Below, in pieces: positions 50,395 through 59,740 of a stretch of 64,000 nucleotides of DNA. Made by a program: the position numbers and the translations under genes. The notes beneath the pieces were generated by a model, which was not told where the DNA came from, ran no database searches, and saw only the letters and a program-made list of their open reading frames with translations. Source of the DNA: Burkholderiales bacterium 8X (GTDB taxonomy: Bacteria; Pseudomonadota; Gammaproteobacteria; Burkholderiales; Burkholderiaceae_C); NCBI GenBank assembly GCA_902506565.1, contig LR732703.1:2404125-2468124 (forward strand), read 5' to 3'. Each line of letters starts with the position of its first letter. Position 1 is the first letter of the stretch.

Positions 50395-50985
50395 TCAGCG
50401 ACGATCGACCAGAGCGTGCGCGATGGTGCCGAGGTCGACGTATTCAAGTTCGCTGCCGGCGGGCACGCCGCGCGCGAGCCGCGTGACCGTCAAGCCGCGC
50501 TGCTTCAGGGCGTCTCCGATGACGTGCGCCGTGGCCTCGCCCTCTGCGGTGAAGTTGGTGGCCAGGATGACCTCGGTGACCGTGCCGTCGAGCGCTCGGT
50601 CGAACAGCCGCTTGAGGCCGATGTCGTTCGGACCGATGCCGTCGAGTGGACTCAGCTTGCCCATCAGCACGAAGTAGTAGCCGCGGAAAGCGCCGGTGCG
50701 TTCGAGTGCGGCCTGGTCGGCTGGCGTCTCGACCACGCACAGCTTGGTGGCGTCGCGCCGCGGATCGAGGCAGACCCGGCAGACCGGGTCTTCGGTAAAG
50801 GTGTTGCAGCGCTCGCAATGCCGCACCTGGTCGGCGGCTTGCTGAAGGGCCCGCGACAGCACCCGGGTGCCATCACGATCATGCTGCAGCAAGTGGAAGG
50901 CCATGCGCGATGCCGACTTGACGCCCACACCCGGCAATCGCCGCAGGGCCTCGACCAGCGCCTCGAGGGAGCTCGAATCCGCCAT
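50395..50985 (-). CDS. recR: Recombination mediator protein RecR
   Basis: Works with RecF and RecO to load RecA at gaps. The 196-residue length is normal. An N-terminal helix-hairpin-helix ([17 protein letters not shown], about 17-33) is followed by a four-cysteine zinc finger ([16 protein letters not shown], 56-71), a Toprim domain starting [10 protein letters not shown] with acidic residues through [15 protein letters not shown], and a C-terminal Walker-B-like [18 protein letters not shown]. Six bases separate it from ybaB, the conserved dnaX-ybaB-recR order. Confidence 0.96.
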   Translation of the reverse strand: MADSSSLEALVEALRRLPGVGVKSASRMAFHLLQHDRDGTRVLSRALQQAADQVRHCERCNTFTEDPVCRVCLDPRRDATKLCVVETPADQAALERTGAFRGYYFVLMGKLSPLDGIGPNDIGLKRLFDRALDGTVTEVILATNFTAEGEATAHVIGDALKQRGLTVTRLARGVPAGSELEYVDLGTIAHALVDRR

Positions 50986-50990
50986 CAGGC

Positions 50991-51323
50991 TCAGAACGGC
51001 AGCTTCATGCCCGGCGGGAGGCCAGGCATGCCGGCGCTGAGCTTGCCCATCTTCTGCTCGCTGGTCTCCTCGGCCTTGCGCACGGCTGCGTTGAAAGCTG
51101 CGGCGACCAGGTCCTCGAGCATGTCCTTGTCATCGGCCAGCAGGCTCGGGTCGATGGTGACCCGCTTCACGTCGTGCTTGCAGGTCATCACCACCTTCAC
51201 CATGCCGGCGCCCGACTCGCCTTCGACCTCGATCAGCGCGAGCTCTTCCTGCGCCTTCTTGATGTTGTCCTGCATGGCCTGCGCCTGCTTCATGAGGCCG
51301 GCAAGTTGTCCTTTGTTGAACAT
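50991..51323 (-). CDS. ybaB: YbaB/EbfC-family nucleoid-associated protein
   Basis: Small DNA-binding protein of the nucleoid. The 110-residue product opens [18 protein letters not shown], followed by the helix [21 protein letters not shown] and the strand region [21 protein letters not shown] typical of the family dimer fold. It ends in a Gly/Met/Pro-rich tail ([13 protein letters not shown]). I chose the ATG at 51323, since the family starts there. It is located between dnaX and recR, as in most bacteria. Confidence 0.95.
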   Translation of the reverse strand: MFNKGQLAGLMKQAQAMQDNIKKAQEELALIEVEGESGAGMVKVVMTCKHDVKRVTIDPSLLADDKDMLEDLVAAAFNAAVRKAEETSEQKMGKLSAGMPGLPPGMKLPF

Positions 51324-51363
51324 CGTTTCGTTCCTGTGGATGAGTGGAAAGATCAATCTAAAA

Positions 51364-53286
51364 CTAAGCGGGTCTGAGGGTACCCGGGACGATCTTGGCG
51401 TCCCAGTCTCGCATCATCGACTGGATCTCCGGGTCGCCCTGGATCGCTTCCTCGGCCGCACGTTGACGCTGGTCGCTCGCGAATCGATTGCGGCGAGCCG
51501 GACTGTCGCTCACGGGGCCGATCTCGATCGCGATCTTGACCTCGTGGCCCAGGTTGGCCAGTGCCGCCTGCAGCTTGTCGCGGCAGCTGGCCTGGTTGAG
51601 GCTTTCGCGCTCGACGCGCAGGAGCCATTGATCGACATCGCGTGCCACCAGCTGCGACTGCAGCGCCAGTTCGCGTGCCAAGGCATTCACCATCTCGGCC
51701 GCGACCATCTGGGTGACGGTGGCGTGCCAGAAGTTGCCTTCTTCGCTGGACGGCGCCACCGCGATCGAAGGTTCGCGCATTGCGTCCCGGGATCCTGCCG
51801 GCGGCTGCACCCGGACCGGCATCGCCAGCACCTTGCCATCCGACTGCTGCATCTGCTCGCCAGTCGACGGCGCGCACTGGACGCCGTCGTTGCGCGATGG
51901 CGAATCGACGACGGGCAGCCGATGACCTTGTCGGGCAGGTTGGTCGCTGCGCCGCTCATGAGACACGGCGGATGGCGCTCGGGAGGCGCCTTCAGCCCGG
52001 TCGGCGGAGCCGCGTTCAGGCATGGGCGCGACCTCAGGAGAAAGGTCGGCTGATGTCGCTGCGGGTTGGTCTCGATGCTCGGACCCATCGGGCGACGACG
52101 GCAACGCAGCCGATGGCCCATGCGATTGCACGGGCCTCGGCGGTTCATTCAGAGTTTTTTTTTCCGCGGTGCCGGTCGAGCTCGGCTTGAACGCAAGGAG
52201 TCGCAGCAGCACCATCGTGAGGCCCGCGTACTCGTCCGGCGCCAAGCCGAGTTCGCTGCGCCCGTGCAGGCAGAGGCTGTAGAGCAGCTGGGTCTCGTCG
52301 GCCGGCATCGCTGCCGCGAGCCTGGCGGTTTCGACGGCGTCCGGGTCGCCGGAAGCGGCACCGGCCGCCCGCGACGGTACCGCCTGCAGCACCGCCATGC
52401 CTTGCAGGATCGCGGTCATCTCCTCGAGCGTGGATGCCGCGGACAGTCCGTCTTGCCGCAGAGCCTCCACCACCTCGACCACGGTCTTGCCGTCGCCCTT
52501 GGACAAGGCGTCGACCAGGCCGAACACGTGGCCGCGATCGGCGCTGCCGAGCATGCGGCGGACGCTGGTTTCTGCGAGCTCGCCGTTGCCGAACGCGATC
52601 GCCTGGTCGGTCAGCGAGAGCGCGTCTCGCATCGATCCCCGGGCCGAGCGCGCAATCAGCCGCAGCGCCTGCGGCTCGGCTGGAACCGACTCGCCCTGCA
52701 GCACCTGCGTGAGATGCTCGAACACGGTTTCGGGCGCCATCGGGCGCAGGTTGAACTGCAGGCACCTCGACAGCACGGTGACCGGCACCTTTTGCGGATC
52801 GGTGGTGGCGAGCACGAACTTGAGGTACTCCGGCGGTTCCTCGAGCGTCTTCAGCATCGCGTTGAAGGCATGTCCGGTCAGCATGTGGACTTCATCGATC
52901 ATGAAGACCTTGAAGCGCCCCTGGACCGGCTTGTAGACCGCCTGCTCGAGCAAGGCCTGCACCTCGTCCACGCCCCGATTCGAGGCGGCATCGAGCTCGG
53001 TGTAGTCGACGAAGCGGCCGGCATCGATATCCCGGCAGGCCTGGCAGACGCCGCAAGGCGTCGCGGTGATGCCGCCCTGCCCGTCCGGCCCCTGGCAATT
53101 GAGCGACTTGGCCAGGATGCGCGAAACCGTGGTCTTGCCGACACCGCGGGTGCCGGTGAAAAGGTAGGCGTGATGCAGTCGCTGCGAGGTCAGTGCATTG
53201 GACAAGGCCTGCACCACGTGCTCCTGGCCCACCATCTCCGCGAAGGTTTTCGGACGGTGTTTGCGAGCGAGCACGAGATAGGCCAT
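51364..53286 (-). CDS. dnaX: DNA polymerase III subunits gamma and tau
   Basis: Clamp-loader ATPase (gamma/tau) organising the replisome. The 640-residue tau form has the AAA+ domain with Walker [16 protein letters not shown] near residue 44, a zinc module of cysteines ([21 protein letters not shown], split here for brevity: Cys near 64, 76, 79 and 82), Walker [11 protein letters not shown] near 128, and [11 protein letters not shown]. Domain III ends near residue 365. A nine-A run at codons 375-378 is followed by a -1-frame stop four codons on, giving a predicted 380-residue gamma. The tau tail is Pro/Ser-rich, then conserved near the C-terminus. Confidence 0.96.
   Translation of the reverse strand: MAYLVLARKHRPKTFAEMVGQEHVVQALSNALTSQRLHHAYLFTGTRGVGKTTVSRILAKSLNCQGPDGQGGITATPCGVCQACRDIDAGRFVDYTELDAASNRGVDEVQALLEQAVYKPVQGRFKVFMIDEVHMLTGHAFNAMLKTLEEPPEYLKFVLATTDPQKVPVTVLSRCLQFNLRPMAPETVFEHLTQVLQGESVPAEPQALRLIARSARGSMRDALSLTDQAIAFGNGELAETSVRRMLGSADRGHVFGLVDALSKGDGKTVVEVVEALRQDGLSAASTLEEMTAILQGMAVLQAVPSRAAGAASGDPDAVETARLAAAMPADETQLLYSLCLHGRSELGLAPDEYAGLTMVLLRLLAFKPSSTGTAEKKTLNEPPRPVQSHGPSAALPSSPDGSEHRDQPAATSADLSPEVAPMPERGSADRAEGASRAPSAVSHERRSDQPARQGHRLPVVDSPSRNDGVQCAPSTGEQMQQSDGKVLAMPVRVQPPAGSRDAMREPSIAVAPSSEEGNFWHATVTQMVAAEMVNALARELALQSQLVARDVDQWLLRVERESLNQASCRDKLQAALANLGHEVKIAIEIGPVSDSPARRNRFASDQRQRAAEEAIQGDPEIQSMMRDWDAKIVPGTLRPA
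52115..52163 (-). promoter_or_regulatory. Slippery A9 run with downstream stem-loop in dnaX
   Basis: On the minus strand GGAAAAAAAAACTCTGAATGA contains nine A's at 52163-52155 (the string is 21 bases; the run itself is nine). Slipping by -1 gives Asn-Ser-Glu then TGA at 52147-52145. A stem of GGCCCGTGC (52136-52128) with GCATGGGCC (52123-52115), loop AATC, begins 18 bases later. Thermus dnaX uses a similar A9 run for transcriptional slippage; E. coli uses a ribosomal -1 shift. Confidence 0.75.
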
Positions 53287-53400
53287 CGATGCATTTTAGG
53301 TCGCGGTGCCGCCGCACCCGGCGGAGCGGCGTAGGCCTTCTTGCAGATGTTTTTTTCTAGCGGGCTGCCTAGCATGCAGTGCTGCAGGAGGAGACACACC

Positions 53401-54510
53401 ATGTCGACGACGACCAGCAAACGGCCCGCTGCCAGGCAAGGCAAGGCTTCCGCCCGCCCGATCCCGATGTACTGCTCGCAACCGTTGCAGACGGCGCGCC
53501 AGTTCGATTCGGCGGTAGCGGCCGGCCGTGCTCGCGCGATATTGGCTTCGGAAAAAAAGTGGGTCAACGGCACCTCGATCCGCTACTACTGCTTCAAGCG
53601 CGGCGATGCGGTTCCGGCCGCCTGGCAAGGCAGCGCGGCCGATCTCGCCGCGGTCGACAAGGCCTTCGATGCATGGGCGCAGCTGGGCATCGGCATCGGC
53701 TTCCAGCGGGTCGATGCGGCCGAGGACGCGGCGGTGCGCATCGGCTTCAGTCCGCAGGACGGCTCCTGGTCGTATGTGGGCCGCGATGTCCTCGGCATTC
53801 GCGATCCGCTCCAGCGCACCATGAATTTCGGCTGGTCGCTCGCAACGGCCTACGGCGCCGACACGGCGCTCCATGAAATCGGCCATACGCTCGGTCTCGA
53901 GCACGAGCACCAGAACCCGCACGCGGGCATCACCTGGAACCGCGAAGCCGTGATCGCCTACTTCAAGGGTCCACCCAACAACTGGGACGATGCCCAGATC
54001 GAATGGAACATCCTTCGCAAGATTCCCGCCGGCCAGGTCAAGGGCACCACCTGGGATCCGGATTCAGTCATGGAATATTCGTTCGATGCCGGCTTGATCG
54101 AGGCGCCTGCCAAATACCAGGCAGGCGTCTCGCCGAAGGGTGGGCTCTCGTATGCGGACAAATCGTGGGTTGTCGAGTCGTACCCCGGCGTGAGGGCGCC
54201 CGCGACCTTGCAATTGAAGGTGGGGCTGTCGCAGCTGCTCAAGCTCAAGGCGGGCGAAACCCGCAATTTCGAGTTCGTTCCCACCCGTACCCGCACCTAC
54301 CAGATCGCCACCTTCGGCACCTCGGACACCGTGCTGGTGCTTTTCGAAGTCACGCCCGAAGGCAACCTGCAGATCGGCGGCAACGACGACAGCGGTACCG
54401 ACCTCAATGCCCGGGTCGCCATCCGGCTCACCCGTGGCCGGCGATACCTGGTGGGCGTGCGTCTCTATTACGCCGATGCCGTCATGGAGACCTCGTTGAT
54501 GGCCTGGTGA
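53401..54510 (+). CDS. Astacin-like (M12A) zinc metalloprotease with C-terminal PPC-like domain
   Basis: A 369-residue protease. The zinc site HEIGHTLGLEHEH (near residue 160) gives the metzincin HExxHxxGxxH, and SVMEYS about 60 residues later is the Met-turn. The C-terminal 110 residues (LSQLLKLKAGETRNFEF to METSLMAW) look like a bacterial pre-peptidase C-terminal beta-sandwich. There is no signal peptide after the strong GGAGGAG ribosome site and ATG, so export would need a non-Sec route or the enzyme is intracellular. It is divergent from dnaX. Targets are unknown. Confidence 0.87.
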   Translation: MSTTTSKRPAARQGKASARPIPMYCSQPLQTARQFDSAVAAGRARAILASEKKWVNGTSIRYYCFKRGDAVPAAWQGSAADLAAVDKAFDAWAQLGIGIGFQRVDAAEDAAVRIGFSPQDGSWSYVGRDVLGIRDPLQRTMNFGWSLATAYGADTALHEIGHTLGLEHEHQNPHAGITWNREAVIAYFKGPPNNWDDAQIEWNILRKIPAGQVKGTTWDPDSVMEYSFDAGLIEAPAKYQAGVSPKGGLSYADKSWVVESYPGVRAPATLQLKVGLSQLLKLKAGETRNFEFVPTRTRTYQIATFGTSDTVLVLFEVTPEGNLQIGGNDDSGTDLNARVAIRLTRGRRYLVGVRLYYADAVMETSLMAW

Positions 54511-54526
54511 TCGGCTCCCCTACAAT
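54496..54526 (+). promoter_or_regulatory. Promoter of the SRP RNA gene
   Basis: TACAAT at 54521-54526 with TTGATG at 54496-54501 (19-base spacing) lies partly within the 3' end of the metalloprotease gene. Transcription starting seven bases after the -10 would begin at the 5' end of the SRP RNA helix. Confidence 0.6.
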
Positions 54527-54533
54527 CGGCGCT

Positions 54534-54627
54534 GACGGGCCTCCCCGCATGGTGAAGTGGCCAACCGGGTCAGGTGGGGAACCAAGCAGCCCTAACTGCG
54601 TAGCCAGTGCCGGGGGTAAGGCTCGTC
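54534..54627 (+). ncRNA. ffs: Bacterial small signal recognition particle RNA (4.5S)
   Basis: RNA core of the signal recognition particle, which binds Ffh and targets nascent membrane proteins. The conserved domain IV appears as GGTCAGGTGGGGAACCAAGC followed by AGCC, with the GGAA-type tetraloop and the internal loops that bind Ffh. The ends pair: GACGGGCC (54534-54541 region) with GGCTCGTC (54620-54627), then CCCCGC with GCCGGGG. The length, about 94 nucleotides, suits the small bacterial class lacking the Alu domain. Position next to the dnaX cluster is common. Exact ends are approximate. Confidence 0.9.
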
Positions 54628-54742
54628 AACCTCATTTCACGCGTCGGCTCGCCATCCGCTCCTTCAAGCGACATTGCCCAAGCCGCCGCTCGATTCAGCA
54701 CCCTTCCAGCGGCCCTGCCGTTACCTTTCCATACAATGGCGC

Positions 54743-54940
54743 ATGCTCAAGTGGAAGGTGCTCGCAGCGGTCGTGTTCGGCGCCATCGGTCTCGTCGCCG
54801 CCCTCTGGATCAACAAGGGCGCGACCGAGCGAGATGTGGCCAACACGCTTGAGCAGTGCGGCACCTTGCCCGCCGATCGTTCTGCCCAGGACGACTACCT
54901 CAACTGCGCAGCCGACGTGCGAAACAGCATGGGCCGTTAG
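54743..54940 (+). CDS. Small single-pass membrane protein, 65 residues
   Basis: Unrecognised. The protein begins MLKWKVLAAVVFGAIGLVAALW, one membrane helix, then a periplasmic domain of about 40 residues with two cysteines (LEQCGTLPADRS and YLNCAADVRN) that could form a disulfide. A TACAAT box at 54732-54737 ends five bases before the ATG, so the mRNA probably starts at or next to the A of ATG, with no leader. The stop overlaps the convergent flavoprotein gene by four bases. Confidence 0.65.
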   Translation: MLKWKVLAAVVFGAIGLVAALWINKGATERDVANTLEQCGTLPADRSAQDDYLNCAADVRNSMGR

Positions 54941-56175
54941 CCTTCGGCGAGGATCCCGTCCGCTGCCATCACGGCGCTCGCCACGCAGGCCGTCAGCAGG
55001 TAGCCACCGGTCGGGGCTTCCCAATCCAGCATTTCGCCGGCCACGTACAAGCCGGGCAGATTCCTGCACATCAGCCGGTCGTCGAGCCCTTCGAGGCGCA
55101 CGCCGCCCGCCGTGCTGATGGCTTCGTCGATCGGCCTCGGGGCCACCAGGCGAATCGGCAAGTGCTTGATCGTCGCGGCCAAGGTCTCGGGCGAATGCAC
55201 TGCCTGACTGCCGAGCACTTCGTAAAGCACCGCGGACTTGATGCCTTCGAGGCCGAGGCGGCCCTTTAGGTGACTCCCGAGCGATCGGGCGCCGCGCGGA
55301 TGCGATACCGCGGCCAGCACCTGCGCCGTGCTTTTGTCCGGCAACAAATCCAGCCACAAGGTCGCTTCGCCCGCCGCAGCGATTTCATCGCGCAGCAGCG
55401 ACGAAACTGCATAGACGAGACTGCCCTCGATCCCGGTCGCCGTCACGACGAACTCGCCCTTGCGTTCGAAGCGATGTCCTTGACGGTCCTCGAATGCGAT
55501 GGCCACCGACTTGAACGGCTGTCCGGCAAAACGTTCGATGAAATGCGGCGTCCAGCGTTCGACATCGAAGCCGCAGTTCGCAGGTTGCAAGGGCGCGATG
55601 TCGACGCCTCGTCGTTGCAGGATGTCGACCCAGGTGCCGTCCGATCCGAGTCGAGGCCAACTGGCACCTCCCAGCGCCAGCAGCACCGCGTCCGCTTCGA
55701 ACACGGTCTCGCCGTCGGCGGCGCCGAAGCGCAGAACGTGGCGTCCACCGTCGCCCTCGCTCCATCCGAGCCATCGATGGCGCATGTGGAAGCGGACGCC
55801 GGCGGATCGGAGCCGATGAATCCAAGAGCGCAGCAATGGCGCGGCTTTCATGTCACGAGGGAACACCCGGCCCGAGCTTCCGACGAAGGTCTCGATGCCG
55901 AGCCCGGAAGCCCAGCCGCGCACCTGATCGGGCCCGAAGCGACTTAACCAGCGCTCGACCTGCGAACTGCGCGAGCCGAATCGGGCGGCGAAGTGCTCGA
56001 AGGGTTCCGAGTGAGTGAGGTTGAGGCCTCCTCTGCCGGCCAACAGGAACTTGCGCGCAGCCGAAGGCATGGCGTCGAACAGGTCGACCTGCACGCCGCC
56101 GGCTCGACTCAGCACTTCAGCCGCCATCAGGCCCGCAGGACCTCCGCCCACGATGGCGATACGCGAATTTTTCAT
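54937..56175 (-). CDS. HI0933/YhiN-family NAD(P)/FAD-dependent oxidoreductase
   Basis: A 412-residue flavoprotein of the HI0933/BaiN-like family. The FAD Rossmann motif IAIVGGGPAGLMAAEVLSRAG lies at residues 6-26, KFLLAGRGGLNLTHSEP near 43 is diagnostic for the family, LLALGGASWPRLGSDGTW near 165 follows, and near the C-terminus TAGGVRLEGLD and LPGLYVAGEMLDWEAPTGGYLLTAC bind FAD again. The family's function is largely unproven. It reads divergently from trxA across an interval with two palindromes, and converges with a small membrane protein gene. Confidence 0.9.
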   Translation of the reverse strand: MKNSRIAIVGGGPAGLMAAEVLSRAGGVQVDLFDAMPSAARKFLLAGRGGLNLTHSEPFEHFAARFGSRSSQVERWLSRFGPDQVRGWASGLGIETFVGSSGRVFPRDMKAAPLLRSWIHRLRSAGVRFHMRHRWLGWSEGDGGRHVLRFGAADGETVFEADAVLLALGGASWPRLGSDGTWVDILQRRGVDIAPLQPANCGFDVERWTPHFIERFAGQPFKSVAIAFEDRQGHRFERKGEFVVTATGIEGSLVYAVSSLLRDEIAAAGEATLWLDLLPDKSTAQVLAAVSHPRGARSLGSHLKGRLGLEGIKSAVLYEVLGSQAVHSPETLAATIKHLPIRLVAPRPIDEAISTAGGVRLEGLDDRLMCRNLPGLYVAGEMLDWEAPTGGYLLTACVASAVMAADGILAEG

Positions 56176-56201
56176 TGGGGTAGGGGTCGGGTCAGCCGAT
56201 T

Positions 56202-56233
56202 GCTATGGCGGCCATAGCGACCTCGATGGCCAT
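56202..56233. promoter_or_regulatory. Two related palindromes between the flavoprotein gene and trxA
   Basis: GCTATGGC-G-GCCATAGC (56202-56218) is a perfect palindrome, and ATGGCCAT (56226-56233) repeats its core. They lie in the 132-base divergent gap, about 20 bases before a CACAAT -10-like box for trxA. The paired arrangement suggests a dimeric repressor or activator site. Confidence 0.5.
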
Positions 56234-56307
56234 GATTACATCGGCTTTCTGTCACAATCACCGGCACTTTAGCCGCACCGCAACACCCCGCGCACAAGGA
56301 TTCCTCG

Positions 56308-56640
56308 ATGGCCAGCGATCTCATCAAACACGTCTCCGACACCTCCTTCGAAACCGATGTGCTTCAAGCCGGCAAGCCCGTGCTGGTCGACTACTGGGCC
56401 GAATGGTGCGGCCCCTGCAAGATGATCGCGCCGATCCTCGACGAGGTCTCCGCCACCTACCAGGACAAGCTGCAAGTCGCCAAGATGAATGTCGACGAGA
56501 ACAGCCAGATTCCGGCCAAGTTCGGCATCCGCGGCATTCCGACCTTGATGTTGTTCAAGGATGGCGTTCTGGCCGAAACCAAGGTGGGCGCCATGAGCAA
56601 GGCCCAGCTGACCGCCTTCATCGACAAGCACCTCGCCTGA
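56308..56640 (+). CDS. trxA: Thioredoxin 1
   Basis: General cytosolic dithiol reductant for ribonucleotide reductase, peroxiredoxins and others. The 110-residue protein has the active site WCGPC at residues 33-37 in [15 protein letters not shown], the buried Asp28, the cis-Pro in [12 protein letters not shown], and Gly in [12 protein letters not shown] lies upstream of the ATG. A strong terminator follows, then rho, the trxA-rho order seen in many proteobacteria. Confidence 0.97.
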   Translation: MASDLIKHVSDTSFETDVLQAGKPVLVDYWAEWCGPCKMIAPILDEVSATYQDKLQVAKMNVDENSQIPAKFGIRGIPTLMLFKDGVLAETKVGAMSKAQLTAFIDKHLA

Positions 56641-56650
56641 AGCGTTTCGG

Positions 56651-56686
56651 ATGCCGGTGCGCAACACGCCGGCATTCTGTTTTTTC
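56651..56686 (+). terminator. Rho-independent terminator after trxA
   Basis: ATGCCGG (56651-56657) pairs with CCGGCAT (56669-56675), followed by TCTGTTTTTT. It separates trxA from rho, which then needs its own promoter; CATAAT at 56691-56696 is a candidate -10. Confidence 0.88.
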
Positions 56687-56819
56687 CTGTCATAATCTCC
56701 CGCAGATCGCCGGCCCGCTCAGGCACCCGGTTCGAGTTCCCGGTTTGCGAGGCACTTCTCGCCTCGCTGCAAACCTCCCCCCTGTGTTTCGACTGATTGC
56801 CCCTGAACGGGGTCGTTCC

Positions 56820-58109
56820 ATGCACCCCACGCTCCCGAAGTCACTACACCTCAACGAACTGAAGGCACTTCACGTGTCCGAGGTCTTGAAGCAGGCCGAA
56901 GCGCTCGAGATCGAGAACGTCGGCCGGATGCGCAAGCAAGAATTGATGTTCGCGATCATCAAGAAGCGCGCGCGGGCTGGCGAACAGATCTTCGCCGACG
57001 GGGTGCTCGAGATCCTGCCGGATGGTTTCGGCTTCTTGCGCAGCCCCGACACCAGCTTCACCGCGAGCACCGACGACATCTACATTTCGCCGAGCCAGGT
57101 TCGCCGCTTCAACCTGCATACGGGCGACATGATCGAGGGCGAGGTTCGCACTCCCAAGGACGGCGAGCGCTACTTCGCGCTCACCAAGCTCGACAAGGTG
57201 AACGACGGTCCGCCCGAGGCGAACAAGCACAAGGTCATGTTCGAGAACCTGACGCCCCTGTTCCCGAAGGAGCTGATGCGCCTGGAGCGTGACCAGTTCA
57301 AGGGCGAGGAGAACATCACCGGCCGCATCATCGACATCATCGCGCCCATCGGCAAGGGCCAGCGCGCGCTGCTGGTGGCCCCGCCCAAGAGCGGCAAGAC
57401 GGTGATGATGCAGCACATCGCGCACGCCATCAGCGCCAACTATCCCGAAGTCCACATGATGGTTCTCCTGGTCGACGAGCGGCCGGAAGAAGTCACCGAG
57501 ATGCAGCGCACCGTCAAGGGCGAAGTCATCGCGTCGACCTTCGACGAACCGGCGGCGCGCCATGTGCACGTCGCCGAAATGGTGATCGAGCGCGCCAAGC
57601 GGCTGGTGGAGCTCAAGAAGGACGTGGTGATCCTGCTCGACTCGATCACGCGGCTCGCGCGGGCCTACAACAACGTGGTGCCCTCCTCCGGCAAGGTCTT
57701 GACCGGCGGCGTCGACAGCAATGCACTGCAACGTCCTAAGCGCTTTTTGGGTGCGGCGCGCAATGTCGAGGAAGGCGGCTCGCTGACCATCATCGGCACG
57801 GCGCTGATCGATACCGGGAGCCGCATGGACGAAGTGATCTTCGAGGAGTTCAAGGGCACCGGCAACTCCGAAATCCACCTCGATCGCCGGCTCTACGAGA
57901 AGCGCGTGTTTCCGTCGATCCAGCTCAACCGCAGCGGAACCCGTCGCGAAGAATTGCTGCTGCCGCCCGAAATCCTCCAGAAGACCCGCATCCTCCGACA
58001 GCTCATGTACAACATGGACGAGATCGAGTCGATGGAGTTGATGCTGAAGAACATGAAGGCCACCAAGAACAACGTCGAGTTCTTCGACATGATGCGCCGG
58101 GGCGGTTGA
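56820..58109 (+). CDS. rho: Transcription termination factor Rho
   Basis: Hexameric RNA-dependent ATPase that ends transcription. The 429-residue protein begins with the Rho N-terminal helical domain ([17 protein letters not shown]), followed by the RNA-binding cold-shock domain (about 60-125; [14 protein letters not shown]). The ATPase domain has Walker [12 protein letters not shown] near residue 185, Walker [17 protein letters not shown] near 275, the Q-loop/R-loop region [14 protein letters not shown] and [14 protein letters not shown] 124-base leader follows the candidate promoter; rho genes elsewhere are autoregulated in such leaders. Confidence 0.97.
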   Translation: MHPTLPKSLHLNELKALHVSEVLKQAEALEIENVGRMRKQELMFAIIKKRARAGEQIFADGVLEILPDGFGFLRSPDTSFTASTDDIYISPSQVRRFNLHTGDMIEGEVRTPKDGERYFALTKLDKVNDGPPEANKHKVMFENLTPLFPKELMRLERDQFKGEENITGRIIDIIAPIGKGQRALLVAPPKSGKTVMMQHIAHAISANYPEVHMMVLLVDERPEEVTEMQRTVKGEVIASTFDEPAARHVHVAEMVIERAKRLVELKKDVVILLDSITRLARAYNNVVPSSGKVLTGGVDSNALQRPKRFLGAARNVEEGGSLTIIGTALIDTGSRMDEVIFEEFKGTGNSEIHLDRRLYEKRVFPSIQLNRSGTRREELLLPPEILQKTRILRQLMYNMDEIESMELMLKNMKATKNNVEFFDMMRRGG

Positions 58110-58164
58110 CCTTCTGGAGGGGTCGGTGGGCTTGGCGAATTGCCGCGGCCCGTTCGGCTCCACC

Positions 58165-59244
58165 TCAAGGTTTTGGCAAGGACTCTGCCGACAGCGCCCG
58201 CCCTTCGCGGGCGCTTCGCATTCCGGCCTCCAGCCACCTCATCAGTTCGACTGCGGAGTCGGGGCGGACCGGATTCGCGCCCATGCCGCGAATCGCATCG
58301 CGGACCGCGGCGTAGTAGTCGGCATAGTTACCCGGGACGCCGGGTATCGAACGGCTTCGGCTCGAGCCATCCGCTTCTTGCACGATGCATGCGCCTTCTT
58401 GCGGATCGTGCCCCCATCCCTTCCCGCCCGGCCGCCCGCCGGCTCGCAGTGCATCTTCCTGCGGCTCGACGCCATGCTTGATGTAGCTTCCCTTGGTGCC
58501 GTGGACCACGTAGCGGGGCGCCGGCGCGGCGGCCAGCGTGGTTGCATGCAACACCGCTCTCAGGGTCGGCTGCTGGCCGGAAGCCTGGTAGCGCAGGACG
58601 GCATGAAAGTAGTCCTCGACCAACGCCCCGTCGCGCAGGGCGGCGATGTCCAGTTGAATGGTGTCGGGCGGTCCGAACAGCTGGATGGCCTGGTCGAGCA
58701 GATGGGGGCCGAGGTCGACCCACAAGCCGGCTCCCGGAACCGGCTGTTCGCGCCATCGGTCGCGAATCTGCGGTCGAAATCGATCGAAGTGGGATTCGAA
58801 GTAGACCGGGCGGCCCAGCTCGCCACTCGCCAGAAACGACTGAAGCGTCAGGAAATCGCCATCGAAGCGCCGGTTCTGGTAGACCGACAGCAGGCGTCCG
58901 CCAGCCTCTGCCAACCGGGCCAGGTCGCTCGCCTCGGCGACATCGAGCGTGAACGGCTTGTCCACCACCACGTGCTTGCCTGCCATAAGTGCGCGCCGGG
59001 CCAACGGATGGTGCTGTGCGTTCGGTGCAGCGATCACGACCAGGTCGACCTGGCAACGCTCGAGGAGCGCGTCGATGTCGGGCACCACCTCGACGCCCGC
59101 CCATGCTTGGCGGACCGCCTCGGGCTGGCGACTCGCGACGGCCGCCAGGGACAATCCGGGAACGGACGCGATCACCGGCGCATGAAAGGTGCGGCCCGCG
59201 AAGCCGAAGCCGACGATGCCAACGCGCAAGGGGACGGATGTCAT
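58165..59244 (-). CDS. Gfo/Idh/MocA-family oxidoreductase
   Basis: A 359-residue NAD(P)-dependent dehydrogenase for sugar-like or inositol-like substrates. The N-terminal Rossmann motif is [16 protein letters not shown] (near residue 8), then [16 protein letters not shown] and the catalytic-region signature [16 protein letters not shown] with Lys near residue 95. The C-terminal domain includes [15 protein letters not shown] with the conserved His. It resembles YdgJ/YhhX-type members. The ATG at 59244 was chosen because family homology begins there. It stands between rho and rpmE2; substrate unknown. Confidence 0.88.
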   Translation of the reverse strand: MTSVPLRVGIVGFGFAGRTFHAPVIASVPGLSLAAVASRQPEAVRQAWAGVEVVPDIDALLERCQVDLVVIAAPNAQHHPLARRALMAGKHVVVDKPFTLDVAEASDLARLAEAGGRLLSVYQNRRFDGDFLTLQSFLASGELGRPVYFESHFDRFRPQIRDRWREQPVPGAGLWVDLGPHLLDQAIQLFGPPDTIQLDIAALRDGALVEDYFHAVLRYQASGQQPTLRAVLHATTLAAAPAPRYVVHGTKGSYIKHGVEPQEDALRAGGRPGGKGWGHDPQEGACIVQEADGSSRSRSIPGVPGNYADYYAAVRDAIRGMGANPVRPDSAVELMRWLEAGMRSAREGRALSAESLPKP

Positions 59245-59353
59245 TCGCTCAGTATGCGATAATCGCAGGCTTCGCGAAAAGTGCAGTGCCCGGCCGTCCT
59301 CATGCGGTGTGTCGTGGTGTGTTGTGGCTTTCGCATCGACCAAAGGAAAGACC

Positions 59354-59620
59354 ATGAAATCAGGCATTCACCCCAATTACCGCGAAGTTCTGTTCGTCGA
59401 CATGTCGAACGGCTTCAAGTTCGTGACCCGCTCGTGCTGCAACACGAAGGAAATGGGCACCACCGACGACGGCCGCGAACTTCCTCTTTTCAAGCTCGAC
59501 ACCACCAGCGAATCCCATCCGTTCTACACCGGCACCCAGAAGTCGGTCGACAACATGGGCGGCCGCGTCGAGAAGTTCCGCAATCGCTTCAAGAAGACCA
59601 CCGCCAGCGCCGCCAAGTAA
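59354..59620 (+). CDS. rpmE2: 50S ribosomal protein L31, type B
   Basis: Ribosomal protein of the central protuberance and subunit bridge. The 88-residue protein has [27 protein letters not shown] (split: opening [10 protein letters not shown], then [10 protein letters not shown]) and [22 protein letters not shown], typical of type B. It lacks the CxxC zinc ribbon of type A, so it does not depend on zinc. An AGGAAAG ribosome site precedes the ATG. Such zinc-free paralogues are often induced by zinc shortage; a palindrome TGCGAT-A-ATCGCA lies at 59255-59267, about 90 bases upstream. A terminator follows. Confidence 0.95.
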   Translation: MKSGIHPNYREVLFVDMSNGFKFVTRSCCNTKEMGTTDDGRELPLFKLDTTSESHPFYTGTQKSVDNMGGRVEKFRNRFKKTTASAAK

Positions 59621-59637
59621 GAAGGCGCTTCCGATCC

Positions 59638-59672
59638 AGGGCAGCCCGGTTAGCCGCGCTGCCCTTTTTCTT
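59638..59672 (+). terminator. Rho-independent terminator after rpmE2
   Basis: AGGGCAGC (59638-59645) pairs with GCTGCCCT (59658-59665) and is followed by TTTTTCTT. It lies 18 bases after the rpmE2 stop. Confidence 0.88.
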
Positions 59673-59740
59673 GCCCGTTATCCTTCAAGCCCGTCCACGC
59701 GGCGCCCGACCTTTCCGCGCCCACTGCACCTGACCCCGAC

